DNA of 64,000 nt from IMCC45349 sp047219225. GTDB lineage: Bacteria; Bacteroidota; Bacteroidia; Flavobacteriales; Flavobacteriaceae. Shown in pieces: positions 27,701 through 34,584 of this stretch. The first letter of the stretch is position 1, and the number at the start of each line of letters is the position of its first letter. The position numbers and the translations under genes were made by a program. Under the pieces are notes generated by a model. That model saw only the letters and a list, made by a program, of their open reading frames with translations, was not told the origin of the DNA and did not search any database. The stretch lies in assembly GCF_047219225.1 (NCBI RefSeq), contig NZ_CP178208.1:2046001-2110000 (forward strand), read 5' to 3'.

Positions 27701-28067
27701 ATCTATATCTGTTATTATCAAAATATTGCCAATAAAGGTTAGCTAATAGGTTTTCTAAAATATTAGTAGTAGGAAATTCACTATTTTTAATTTGGGTTTT
27801 AAAGTCACTAATAACTTTTAATTGTGCATCTTCCTCAAGAGTTAAAGCATATTTGCTTTTATAAATAAGCGATTTAATTATTTGATTGTTATTATATTCT
27901 TTTTGGGCTAAAGCTGCAATATCCTCAACAACTTTTAAAGCCGATTTTGGTAAACCTTCATTTTCAAAATCAGTCACGTCTTTCCATAGTTTATTAAAAC
28001 TATCATTTTGAGCATGAGAGAGGTTAGAGAATAAAACAATCATTAGTATAGCAATGTAATTTTTCAT
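21789..28067 (-). CDS. Giant alpha-2-macroglobulin family protein with an inserted TonB-receptor plug-like domain
   Basis: About 2,092 residues. I place the start at ATG 28067, because MKNYIAILMIVLFSNLSHAQ there is a clean signal peptide, whereas the frame's first ATG adds an unlikely leader. Order: a helical N-terminal region, an MG1/MG2 region (FIFTDRSIYRPGQTVYYKGI), further MG domains, then a plug-like insert at about 1190-1304 (EEVIITAFGEKKRDELTSAV onward), then the A2M domain and an alpha-alpha toroid with the thioester motif C1550-N-E-Q (YPYECNEQTF). Bacterial A2Ms trap proteases in the periplasm. The insert is strikingly similar to the SusC plug encoded at 47-50 kb. It is monocistronic. 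Confidence 0.92.
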   Translation of the reverse strand: MKNYIAILMIVLFSNLSHAQNDSFNKLWKDVTDFENEGLPKSALKVVEDIAALAQKEYNNNQIIKSLIYKSKYALTLEEDAQLKVISDFKTQIKNSEFPTTNILENLLANLYWQYFDNNRYRFYNRTKTEAIVDETDFRTWDLQTLFNEIHKHYQNSLQNGLLLQLEDLKHYDTLLITAADSKKYRPTLFDFLAHNALKFYKTSENSITNPSYKFEIDNANYIGDATTFSTLNITSKDTTSLQLNALKIYQDLIQFHLKYRTPYALTEVNLERLKFVKQHATFNNKETLYLETLEKEKNKLTNHETSGLYTFEIATLHYQKGNTYNAITNTQHRWKTKEALNLCKATMFTFPDSRAAKKCQDLQQTILRNSLNIKAENYVPLNLNAKVLVNYKNLNNLEFIIYHISEKQINRLYQLYDNDDKLKYIKKLKVYTKWNQSLRNEEDYQQHSTEVIIPKLDNGQYLIVAQKDNFKTYAFSSIQSTDYALIEKKSDDIITYQVINRNNGAPITNASINLSYQKNYKDNYKSVKKTTDANGEFVFHKKSDRWTNIKVVVSKNNQKANFGGYYIDKLRKKQEEEKTKLHGFIFTDRSIYRPGQTVYYKGIIMKTEDNVSSVIANEPTIAILYDANRQEVARHEAVTNEFGSVTAEFILPKNGITGGYRMTFHGQKEANRLAVYSYFDVEEYKRPKFEAKFNPITESFKVNDSVKIKGNAIAFAGSNITNAQVVYRVHRKVQYPNWFYRYNPWHRNEAQEITHGKTTTNEKGEFSITFKALPDNSVDKKNLPIFQYEITADVTDINGETRSETTIVNVGYHSLTASISLDSKLDKDSKKHELTINTNNLNGEFVPAKGYIKIYKLKAPDNVLRPRPWSAPDYKTLSKTEFHKLFPNEAYDNESSSEFWDKGKLVFTESFDTEKSKTTKLGNIKKWKSGAYIIELETKDKFGQVVKAESKTTVYSAKDKTLTDKQLFNINTSKTSYQPNDTVELTLASAASNLTVYVEVEKNHNIISKHKVVLNNNKQTLKIPVTKDDLGGFVIHYSYAAFNSFEASSITVNVPYPKTDLDIETTTFRDKLQPGTSETWSFKIKGSKGDQVSAELLASMYDASLDEFKPHQWHFNTNTLPTYYSQYYTNPSNSFRTNNFRVHNPYKRQAISRQEYDQTNWFGLYFYNSQIMIREMTTDMFIEDDAELEEVIITAFGEKKRDELTSAVRVVEIDEMLQGTAPGVNVVGGNGKSGQSAFVKVSGVGSINKSSAPLYIVNGEIRDNILDIEPNSIESIKILKDPKELAVYGEKGVNGVVIITTKDNVSFNNIQVRKNLQETAYFLPQLQTDANGNVSFNFTTPEALTKWKVQLAAHTKTMESSLKTLETVTQKELMVIPNAPRFLREGDQITISTKIANLTDKELSGHVKLELTDALTGNDITNKLINSNTVENSITQNFTVNTKGNTEASWSLNIPFDVQAVQYKVLATTGDFSDGEQSAIPVLSNRMLVTETLPMWIRSNETKTFTLDKLKNTSSTTLKHHNLSLEITSNPSWYAVQALPYLMEYPYECNEQTFSRYYANALASHIANSNPRIQEVFNQWKNSEALISNLEKNQELKSLLIQETPWLRDAQSETEQKKRIALLFDLNKMNNELGTARQKLKRNQNSSGAWSWFNGGRDNRYITQHMITGFGHLKQLGVAIPQEEHTMTINAIRYLDQAFIKEYKDLKKYNKNIDLSKDHLSYTQLHYLYMRSFYKEYRQPKEAIEITEYYHDQIKKYWLKRSLYAKGLMALIVHRMDDSITANKILKSLKENSITSDELGMYWKENSNSWYWYQAPIETQALLIEAFAEIESDITTIDNLKIWLLKNKQTNRWKTTKATTEAVYALLLQGSDWLSVTEMVDVEIGNKKIEPSKLETVKVEAGTGYYKTSWSANEITPELAEVKLTKKGAGIAWGSLYWQYFEDLDKITSSETPLQLKKKLFLKQNTDLGEELSEITSDTPLKVGDLVRVRIELRSDRAMEFVHMKDMRAAGLEPVNVLSKYKWQDGLGYYESTKDAATNFFFDYLPKGVYVFEYDLRVNNSGNMSNGITTIQSMYAPEFSSHSEGVKIKVD

Positions 28068-28226
28068 TGATTTTATATTTAGCTGTAATAATACATTCAA
28101 AAGCCATTCCAAAAAATACTAAATGAGTAATATATTATCTTGGGTTAGTGAATGTACATATTTTTAGAGTGAAATTGAATAATAAACAAGATGAATTATC
28201 TATTTAATGTTTAAAAAATGAAAGCT

Positions 28227-28234
28227 TACTTTTG
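28227..28234 (+). promoter_or_regulatory. -7 promoter element that decides the start of the TPR gene
   Basis: TACTTTTG matches TAnnTTTG exactly. It lies downstream of the first ATG of the frame (28218) but 20 bases before ATG 28254, supporting the latter as the true start. Confidence 0.6.
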
Positions 28235-28253
28235 TGTTTTCGACCTAGTGTTT

Positions 28254-29207
28254 ATGAGGCAGTTATTTTTCTTTTTATTATGTCCAATAATGGCTTTTAG
28301 TCAGTCCCTTTTTGTTGAGGTAAATACGTTGTTTGAAAGCAAGTCGTATGTTAAAGCACAAGCATTAATGGAAACTTATGTTGCTTCCAATCCTAGTGAT
28401 ATAAAAGGGCTTGAACTATTGGGTGATGCTTATGGTTACCAAAAAAAATGGGATGATGCTATTGTGTATTATAAAAAGTTAGTCGATTATGATAATACAA
28501 ATGCGAACTACCATTATAAATATGGAGGTGCTTTAGGAATGAAAGCATTAAGTGTTTCTAAATTAAAAGCTTTGGGTATAATTGGAGATGTGAAAACTGC
28601 TTTTTTAACTGCAGCTGAGTTAGATCCTGAACATATTGATGCACGTTGGGCCTTAGTGGAATTGTATATGCAACTTCCTGGAATTGTTGGAGGCAGTAAA
28701 AAGAAATCTTTAAAATATGCTGATGAGTTAGAGCAATTATCTTTGGTTGATGGTTATTTAGCTAAGGGTTATATATACGAATATGATGACGAACCAGAGT
28801 TAGCAGAATCGTATTTTAAAAAGGCAATAAAAGTAGGAGGTTCTTTAACCTGTTTTCAAAAACTAACAGATTTATACGAAAATAATAAACAACCTCACAA
28901 GGCAGTTGCTAATATTGAAGCTGCTTTCGAAAAACACAACAGAAATGCATTGCACTATCAGATAGGAAAAGTATGTGCTGATTATAATATTCAGTTGGAA
29001 AAAGGCGAACGATGTTTAAAAGAGTTTATTAAAAATCATACTGCTAAAGATGGTGTGCCAATAGAATGGGCTTACTTTAGATTAGCTCAAATTTATAAGA
29101 ATAGAATAAATAAAACTGAAGCTTTAAGTTGGATTGATAAAGCTATAGCAACGCGCGCAAATTTCACCCAAGCATTAGAGGAAAAAGAAAAGATTTTAAA
29201 ACTCTAA
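28254..29207 (+). CDS. Secreted tetratricopeptide-repeat protein
   Basis: 317 residues from ATG 28254. This start gives a good signal peptide (MRQLFFFLLCPIMAFSQ) and falls after the promoter box, whereas the upstream ATG does not. Several TPR-like helix pairs follow, for example AQALMETYVASNPSDIKGLE, LLGDAYGYQKKWDDAIVYYK and the closing TEALSWIDKAIATRANFTQA. TPR proteins are scaffolds for protein complexes, and this one would act in the periplasm. No catalytic motif is seen. It lies 55 bases upstream of mpl in the same direction, but a functional link is not evident. Confidence 0.82.
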   Translation: MRQLFFFLLCPIMAFSQSLFVEVNTLFESKSYVKAQALMETYVASNPSDIKGLELLGDAYGYQKKWDDAIVYYKKLVDYDNTNANYHYKYGGALGMKALSVSKLKALGIIGDVKTAFLTAAELDPEHIDARWALVELYMQLPGIVGGSKKKSLKYADELEQLSLVDGYLAKGYIYEYDDEPELAESYFKKAIKVGGSLTCFQKLTDLYENNKQPHKAVANIEAAFEKHNRNALHYQIGKVCADYNIQLEKGERCLKEFIKNHTAKDGVPIEWAYFRLAQIYKNRINKTEALSWIDKAIATRANFTQALEEKEKILKL

Positions 29208-29262
29208 AAAGCTTAAAAATACATTAGCAATACTTATATTTACTTTCTATTTTAAGTAAACT

Positions 29263-30618
29263 ATGAACGTACATTTTATAGCTATTGGTGGTGCTGCAAT
29301 GCATAACCTTGCCATTGCATTACATAATAAAGGGTATAAAGTTACTGGAAGTGACGATACCATTTTTGACCCTTCAAAATCTCGATTAGAGGCCAAAGGA
29401 TTATTACCAGAATCTTTTGGATGGTTTCCAGAAAAAATCACATCTAATTTAGATGCTATTGTATTAGGTATGCATGCTAAGGCAGATAATCCAGAATTGC
29501 TAAAAGCTCAAGAATTGGGATTGAAAATTTATAGCTATCCAGAGTTTTTGTACGAACAATCCAAACATAAAACAAGAGTTGTTATTGGTGGAAGTCATGG
29601 AAAAACAACTATAACTTCTATGATTTTACATGTAATGCATTACCATGATGTAGAGGTAGATTATATGGTAGGAGCTCAATTAGAAGGTTTTGATGTGATG
29701 GTGAAACTAACCGAAGAGAACGATTTTATTGTGCTTGAAGGCGATGAGTATTTAAGCTCTCCAATTGATAGACGTCCTAAATTTCACTTGTACCAACCAA
29801 ATATTGCTTTACTAAGTGGTATTGCTTGGGACCATATAAATGTATTTCCAACTTTTGATAATTATGTGGAGCAGTTCTCCATTTTTGTAGATAATATTAC
29901 AAATGGAGGTAGTATTACTTATAATATTGAAGACGATGCAGTAAAACAAGTTGTTGAAGCATCCGAAAATCCAATACGTAAATTCCCTTACGAAACACCA
30001 GAGTATGCTATTGAAGATGGTGAGACTATGTTAGAAACACCTGATGGTCCTATGCCAATTGAAGTGTTTGGAAAACACAATTTAAATAATTTAGCAGGCG
30101 CTAAATGGATATGTCAACACATGGGAATTGATGAAGACGATTTTTACGAGGCTATTTCCACATTTAAAGGCGCTAGTAAACGTTTAGAAAAAATTACCGA
30201 AAGTAATACTAGTGTTGCATATAAAGATTTTGCACACTCACCAAGTAAAGTAAAAGCTACTACAACTGCTGTAAAAGAGCAATATAAGGACAGAACATTG
30301 GTAGCTTGTTTGGAGTTGCATACCTATAGTAGCTTAAATGCAGAGTTTTTAAAAGAATACAAAGGCGCACTTGATGCAGCAGATGTTGCAGTAGTATTTT
30401 ACTCGCCTCATGCTGTGGAGATAAAAAAGTTAGAAGCAGTTACACATGAGCAAATAGCTAATGCATTTGAACGAGACGATTTAATTATTTATACAAATCC
30501 GCAAGAATTTAAAGACTATTTATTTTCTCAAAACTTTAATGATAAAGCCTTGCTATTAATGAGTTCTGGGAACTATGGAGGGTTGGATTTTGAAGAGGTA
30601 AAAGGATTGATTAGTTAG
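29263..30618 (+). CDS. mpl: UDP-N-acetylmuramate:L-Ala-gamma-D-Glu-meso-DAP ligase (Mpl-type Mur ligase)
   Basis: 451 residues, a Mur ligase. The MurC-type N-terminal motif IAIGGAAMHNLA is followed by the ATP-binding loop GGSHGKTT (near residue 110), a FIVLEGDEYLSS segment, the HINVF motif and a C-terminal ligase domain (AYKDFAHSPSKVKATTTAVK, ELHTYSSLN). The AHSPSK variant distinguishes Mpl from MurC. It reattaches recovered murein tripeptide to UDP-MurNAc in cell-wall recycling. No other wall gene is adjacent. Confidence 0.93.
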   Translation: MNVHFIAIGGAAMHNLAIALHNKGYKVTGSDDTIFDPSKSRLEAKGLLPESFGWFPEKITSNLDAIVLGMHAKADNPELLKAQELGLKIYSYPEFLYEQSKHKTRVVIGGSHGKTTITSMILHVMHYHDVEVDYMVGAQLEGFDVMVKLTEENDFIVLEGDEYLSSPIDRRPKFHLYQPNIALLSGIAWDHINVFPTFDNYVEQFSIFVDNITNGGSITYNIEDDAVKQVVEASENPIRKFPYETPEYAIEDGETMLETPDGPMPIEVFGKHNLNNLAGAKWICQHMGIDEDDFYEAISTFKGASKRLEKITESNTSVAYKDFAHSPSKVKATTTAVKEQYKDRTLVACLELHTYSSLNAEFLKEYKGALDAADVAVVFYSPHAVEIKKLEAVTHEQIANAFERDDLIIYTNPQEFKDYLFSQNFNDKALLLMSSGNYGGLDFEEVKGLIS

Positions 30619-30621
30619 TAA

Positions 30622-31113
30622 TTACCTCAATTCAATAGTATCAATTTCAAGGTTAAAGTTTTCAGCTTTTTTATTAGCTATTAAAAAACCTAAAGTTTCA
30701 ATATAGTTTTCAGTAAAATTTGGTTTGTCTAATGGTTTTCCTCTAAACATAGGGTGCATATCTTTTAAAGAAATTACTATTTCTTGCCAATTACCAGAAG
30801 TCTCAAAATTATAGATGTAATTAAAATAATCTTTACGATTAGCTTTAAGTCTAAATTGATAGCTTTTACTATCACCACGCAGTTTAATTACAACTTTTGA
30901 GTAGTTGGCAACTGCAATCGTTTCAAATTGATAACGTACCAAAGAGAAACCTCCATTGTTTTTTAATGAGACATTGCCTTTAAACACACCAAAACCTTCA
31001 GCGTTTGTACTAATTGTGCTTGAAGATTTTCCTCCCATTACTATATCGTCTACAATTTCCCAATTTTGTAGGTTCGATGAAGCAGTAAATTTGAAAAGGA
31101 TGTGCGAATTCAT
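30622..31113 (-). CDS. CIA30-type domain protein
   Basis: 163 residues forming a single beta-sandwich domain of the CIA30 (complex I intermediate-associated protein 30) family: NWEIVDDIVMGGKSSSTIST opening, then FKGNVSLKNNGGFSLVRY, LRGDSKSYQFRLKANR and an IETLGFLIANKKAENFNLEI end. Bacterial members are widespread and of unknown role, and a respiratory function cannot be assumed. Its ATG overlaps the TGA of the tail-tube gene (ATGA), so the two are coupled. No signal peptide is seen, so it should be cytosolic. Confidence 0.85.
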   Translation of the reverse strand: MNSHILFKFTASSNLQNWEIVDDIVMGGKSSSTISTNAEGFGVFKGNVSLKNNGGFSLVRYQFETIAVANYSKVVIKLRGDSKSYQFRLKANRKDYFNYIYNFETSGNWQEIVISLKDMHPMFRGKPLDKPNFTENYIETLGFLIANKKAENFNLEIDTIELR

Positions 31114-31565
31114 TGAATAATTTTAGTTGTAAAATAATTATAAGAGAAGCTTAATGATTCTATTAAAGTCTCATTTGTCATGCTATTTAATGATGAAACA
31201 TTCCAGCTTACTGGCCATGCATTAACAAAAGTCCAAGACATAACTATAGAACCTTCTTCATTTAATAGAGAAACTACAATTGTTTTTGGTGTTATAGTGC
31301 TAGATAAACCTACTTCTAATGTTTTGGTAACCCAAGATTTGAGTTTAGAATTATTCCTAATAATTCCTCTTTTTAATTCTAAATTAGAATATTTAACATG
31401 TGTCGGAACTTTGTACTTAAATCGGTTTTCACCACCTTCAGTAATTTCTTCTGTTGACACCTCTGAAGAGATTCCAGAAACTTCTTTAAAGCTGTAAGTT
31501 TCATTTTCTATTGTTACTTGAAAATAAAAGCCTACAGGAGGATAAACTTTATCTGAAGTACTCAT
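31110..31565 (-). CDS. Contractile-tail tube protein (T4 gp19 family), orphan
   Basis: 151 residues that match the gp19 tube family over their whole length: PPVGFYFQVTIENETYSFKE near the start, then VSGISSEVSTEEITEGGENR, VPTHVKYSNLELKRGI, and the C-terminal ESLSFSYNYF. Such proteins build the inner tube of phage tails and of extracellular contractile injection systems. No sheath, baseplate, spike, ATPase or lysozyme gene is in the surrounding 30 kb, so this gene is alone. It is coupled to the CIA30 gene by a four-base overlap. It may be a remnant, a component of a system encoded elsewhere, or a repurposed tube. Confidence 0.85.
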   Translation of the reverse strand: MSTSDKVYPPVGFYFQVTIENETYSFKEVSGISSEVSTEEITEGGENRFKYKVPTHVKYSNLELKRGIIRNNSKLKSWVTKTLEVGLSSTITPKTIVVSLLNEEGSIVMSWTFVNAWPVSWNVSSLNSMTNETLIESLSFSYNYFTTKIIQ

Positions 31566-31635
31566 AGTATTGTTTAAATTAAAGTTACTGTAATATAGTG
31601 AATAGTACTTATATTACTATAGTTACAGATAACAT

Positions 31636-32067
31636 TTAGATGTCAACTCTTGGCCACTTCCAAGCTTGGAACATAATTATAATAAAAACAACAAGTTCAA
31701 TAATATTGAAGATTACAAAAAATAATTGCCATTCATTTCCAAAACTAGAAACGATTATTAAAATAGAAATACAAGCATATAGAAAAGCAATAATAATATT
31801 TAGCCACTTGTTTAGTTGAGGCTTTAAAAACACAGAGAGAAATATCATTAAAGCAGGAATAATTAAAATTGTAGAAAAAATAACTAAAAGCTTAGGTGTT
31901 GTCGCTCCCATTGGTGTTTGAAGCTTCATGATTTTTTCTAATTTCTCTGGAGTCATTAATCTAAAATAGTCGGCGTATATATAGAGAAACATTAATGTGG
32001 TCCAAAGCGATGCTAGTTTAACTTTTATATTGATGTTATAATTTACTAATGATTTTGAATTTGGCAT
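31636..32067 (-). CDS. Small membrane protein (DUF6326-like)
   Basis: 143 residues with four hydrophobic helices (about 18-38, 57-80, 86-107 and 114-136). The SLWTTLMFLYIYADYFRLMT opening, with acidic and aromatic residues in the first helix, resembles a family I recall as DUF6326, but I cannot verify the assignment. No enzymatic motif is visible. It is the third small gene of the accessory strip, 70 bases upstream of the tube gene on the same strand. Confidence 0.65.
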   Translation of the reverse strand: MPNSKSLVNYNINIKVKLASLWTTLMFLYIYADYFRLMTPEKLEKIMKLQTPMGATTPKLLVIFSTILIIPALMIFLSVFLKPQLNKWLNIIIAFLYACISILIIVSSFGNEWQLFFVIFNIIELVVFIIIMFQAWKWPRVDI

Positions 32068-32183
32068 TTCTAGTTTTTTTAATTCTGAATTTTTAGACTG
32101 TAAATTAATATGAAGGTTTAAATGTTTATTGATTTTTATGCTTAAAATATAAGTAATAATATTCTAGTTTAAATTTTAATTTT

Positions 32184-32345
32184 TTAATTAATCTCTTTTT
32201 CAATTTTAATAGAATCCAAATGTGCCTCTTTTTTCATATTTTCAATATCAGTACCCGTTTTTTCAATACTAACTCCTGATATGTGAATCATTTTAAGCTG
32301 ATATACATTATTTGATATTTCCTCTATTGTAGTTGTCCAAGTCAT
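32184..32345 (-). CDS. 53-residue protein of unknown function
   Basis: A short frame from ATG 32345 to TAA 32184, beginning MTWTTTIEEISNNVYQLKMI and ending in a lysine- and glutamate-rich helix (KKEAHLDSIKIEKEIN). The opening TWTTTIEEISNNVYQLKMI looks like two beta strands and could belong to a small alpha/beta protein. It lies 22 bases after the 117-residue gene on the same strand and is likely co-transcribed. I do not recognise a family. The remaining bases 32068-32183 hold nothing I can name. Confidence 0.5.
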   Translation of the reverse strand: MTWTTTIEEISNNVYQLKMIHISGVSIEKTGTDIENMKKEAHLDSIKIEKEIN

Positions 32346-32367
32346 TTACAAGCAATTTTCTATTAAT

Positions 32368-32721
32368 CTATTTTTTAATCATTCTTGATTTAATAACTCT
32401 ATGATTCAGTCCTGATTTTATAGTTAATTCAAAGAAGGCATTTAATAAACAATTCAATCTTTTCATCTTTTCTTCGTCTTCAAGCCAAACGTCAACTATC
32501 GAACCAGCACCACCAAGTAATTCAGCAGAAATGACTCTTTGTTGAAATTTCTTAGAATCTTCTTTTTGAACACTAGATAAAATTAGAATTATCCATTTGG
32601 CTTGAGCTAAATAAGCTGAGTCGCGTAAAATTTCATGAATCTCAGTTAGAAGAAGATTGAATTGCTCTTTAGTTTTTTGATTAAAAATTATGTCAAATTT
32701 TGTTTTAAATAATCCAAACAT
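32368..32721 (-). CDS. Helical protein of unknown function (117 residues)
   Basis: A mainly alpha-helical cytosolic protein with FNLLLTEIHEILRDSAYLAQ at its centre and a conserved-looking SAELLGGAGSIVDVWLEDEE segment. I do not recognise a domain, though the glycine-rich LLGGAGSIVDV turn suggests a folded domain rather than a chance frame. The starting MFGLFK is hydrophobic but too short to be a signal peptide. It is followed by the 53-residue gene. Confidence 0.6.
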   Translation of the reverse strand: MFGLFKTKFDIIFNQKTKEQFNLLLTEIHEILRDSAYLAQAKWIILILSSVQKEDSKKFQQRVISAELLGGAGSIVDVWLEDEEKMKRLNCLLNAFFELTIKSGLNHRVIKSRMIKK

Positions 32722-32784
32722 ATGTATATACTCCTTAGGAATATGTTTTTATTATAAATAATCTATAAATTTATGTTATTTACT

Positions 32785-33381
32785 CTATTTAGTAACAAAA
32801 ATAGTATCTAAAAAGGTTTCAATACTTTCTTGATTAGCACGTATTAACTCGTTTTTAGCATTATTGGTATCAGCCGTTTTTTTGTCTTGCGAGAGTTTAA
32901 ACTTGCCTTCCCATTGGGTTATAGTTATCTCAAACATTTCAATATAATCCAACGCTGCTTCCATACGTTTATTATTAGCTTCTAATACGTACTTGTGGTC
33001 TGGTGCTTCTAAAAATTCAGTCATGTCAATTAACGATTTTTTTAAAGCATCTTTACTTTCAATAGCTTTTACAGTGCCTTTTAGGTGCACCTTTATATAG
33101 TTCCAGGTTGGTAACTGCGTAGTTGTATATACACTTGGTGATATATAGCAGTTTGGTCCAGAAAAAATAAGTGTTACCTTATTATTATCCCTTAATAGTT
33201 TGGCTTGAGGGTTAAACTTATCTATATGTCCAACTAAAATTCCGTTACTATAAACTAAAGGTATATGTGTAATATATGGTTGGTTGTTATGTGTTGAAAT
33301 AACGGTTGCAAGAGGATAATTTTTTATTACCTCAAGCATGTGTTGTTTGTTATCGTCTTGATGATGTTTTGGTGGATACAT
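32785..33381 (-). CDS. PaiB-family FMN-binding negative regulator homologue
   Basis: 198 residues, a split-barrel flavin-binding protein of the PaiB/YisX type: MYPPKHHQDDNKQHMLEVI opening, then LATVISTHNNQPYITHIPLV and HIDKFNPQAKLL, and the TWNYIKVHLKGTVKAI strand. The C-terminal region has the ITQWEGKFKLSQDK motif typical of PaiB. PaiB was described as a repressor of sporulation genes in Bacillus, but most homologues are probably flavin-dependent proteins of unknown activity. It lies two bases after the DUF1569 gene and is co-transcribed with it. Confidence 0.88.
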   Translation of the reverse strand: MYPPKHHQDDNKQHMLEVIKNYPLATVISTHNNQPYITHIPLVYSNGILVGHIDKFNPQAKLLRDNNKVTLIFSGPNCYISPSVYTTTQLPTWNYIKVHLKGTVKAIESKDALKKSLIDMTEFLEAPDHKYVLEANNKRMEAALDYIEMFEITITQWEGKFKLSQDKKTADTNNAKNELIRANQESIETFLDTIFVTK

Positions 33382-33383
33382 AT

Positions 33384-33836
33384 CTATACTCCAAATTGTC
33401 TAAAATGATGGTCTAAGTGTTTGTATTGTGCTTTTCCCCATTGTTCGGTTGTAAAGCTTCCAAAAAATGGATGCTTTGGCCAACTAGTTTTATTGTTTAA
33501 GGCACTAAACTCATTAATTACTTCTTGTAATTGTTGTTTTTCTTGATTAAAGTCATAATTACCAGAAGCAACATAATCTCTTGCTGTTGGAATACCTTTA
33601 TTCCATAACTTGTCATTATACATGGTTGGTTTAAATGCTTTAAAAAGTAATTTTTTCATGAAACCAATTTTAGCATTTAGTTCTTTTTTACCAATAGCAA
33701 CCTCTAGAGGTCCTTGGCAATGTTTTAGCATTTGGTCAATATTCATTGTTCCCCAATTTGCCTTAGAATTTTCGTTAAGCAATTCTAATCTATTTAAAAC
33801 TTCTTTCTGCGTTTCTTTATCAAATAACGATTTCAT
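33384..33836 (-). CDS. DUF1569 (DinB-like helical bundle) protein
   Basis: 150 residues matching DUF1569: MKSLFDKETQKEVLNRLELL, then WGTMNIDQMLKHCQGPLEVA with a metal-type His, a central LLFKAFKPTMYNDK, and a closing PFFGSFTTEQWGKAQYKHLD-HHFRQFG. The three His in H42/H-x-x-HH positions resemble the DinB/YfiT metal-binding four-helix bundle. The activity is unknown. It is first in the pair with the PaiB-like gene and divergent from radC. Confidence 0.88.
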   Translation of the reverse strand: MKSLFDKETQKEVLNRLELLNENSKANWGTMNIDQMLKHCQGPLEVAIGKKELNAKIGFMKKLLFKAFKPTMYNDKLWNKGIPTARDYVASGNYDFNQEKQQLQEVINEFSALNNKTSWPKHPFFGSFTTEQWGKAQYKHLDHHFRQFGV

Positions 33837-33885
33837 TAGATGTAATTTTATTGTCTGTGAAATTTACAATATTTATCTTTATCAA

Positions 33886-34584
33886 ATGAGCGAAAAATCG
33901 TCTTCTTTTTCAATTAAACATTGGTCACAAGATGATCAGCCAAGAGAAAAACTACGTGATAAAGGTAAAGCAGCTTTAAGCGATGCCGAATTAGTGGCTA
34001 TTTTAATAGGTTCTGGTAATAGAGATGAAAGTGCAGTAGCTTTATGTAAGCGTATTTTGGCTAGTGTAGATAATAACTTGAGTGAATTAGGAAAGTTATC
34101 TGTAAAGCAATTAATGGTATTTAAAGGTATAGGTGAAGCAAAAGCTATTTCTATTGTTGCAGCTATGGAATTAGGTAGAAGACGTAGAGGAGAAGAAGCA
34201 CTTGAAAAAAAGAAGATTAGCTCTAGTAAGTCAGTTTTTGAGTTGATGCAACCAGTTATTGGTGAGCTTTCGCATGAGGAGTTTTGGATTGTTTATTTAA
34301 ATAATTCTAACAAGGTAATTTTTAAAAATCAGTTAAGTAAAGGAGGTATAACAGGAACTTTGGTAGATGTGCGATTGGTACTTAAACAAGCCTTGGAAGT
34401 TGGAGCTACAGGATTAATTTTAGCACACAATCATCCTTCGGGAACATTAAAACCGAGTCAAGCAGATAAGCAATTAACTCAAAAATTAAAAAATGCTGCC
34501 GAAAGTTTAGATATAAAAGTACTAGACCATTTAATTATTACCGAAAAAGCATACTTTAGTTTTGCCGATGAAAATATACTGTAA
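33886..34584 (+). CDS. radC: RadC family JAB/MPN-domain protein
   Basis: 232 residues from ATG 33886. The frame extends upstream inside the divergent DUF1569 gene, but homologous sequence begins with MSEKSSSFSIKHWSQDDQPR. An N-terminal UPF0758 helix-hairpin-helix region (LRDKGKAALSDAELVAILIG, KGIGEAKAISIVAAMELGRR) precedes the JAMM zinc motif H181-N-H183 to D194 (AHNHPSGTLKPSQAD). RadC proteins are linked to DNA repair by history only, and their biochemical role remains unclear. A TATCTTTA box ends four bases before the ATG. Confidence 0.93.
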   Translation: MSEKSSSFSIKHWSQDDQPREKLRDKGKAALSDAELVAILIGSGNRDESAVALCKRILASVDNNLSELGKLSVKQLMVFKGIGEAKAISIVAAMELGRRRRGEEALEKKKISSSKSVFELMQPVIGELSHEEFWIVYLNNSNKVIFKNQLSKGGITGTLVDVRLVLKQALEVGATGLILAHNHPSGTLKPSQADKQLTQKLKNAAESLDIKVLDHLIITEKAYFSFADENIL

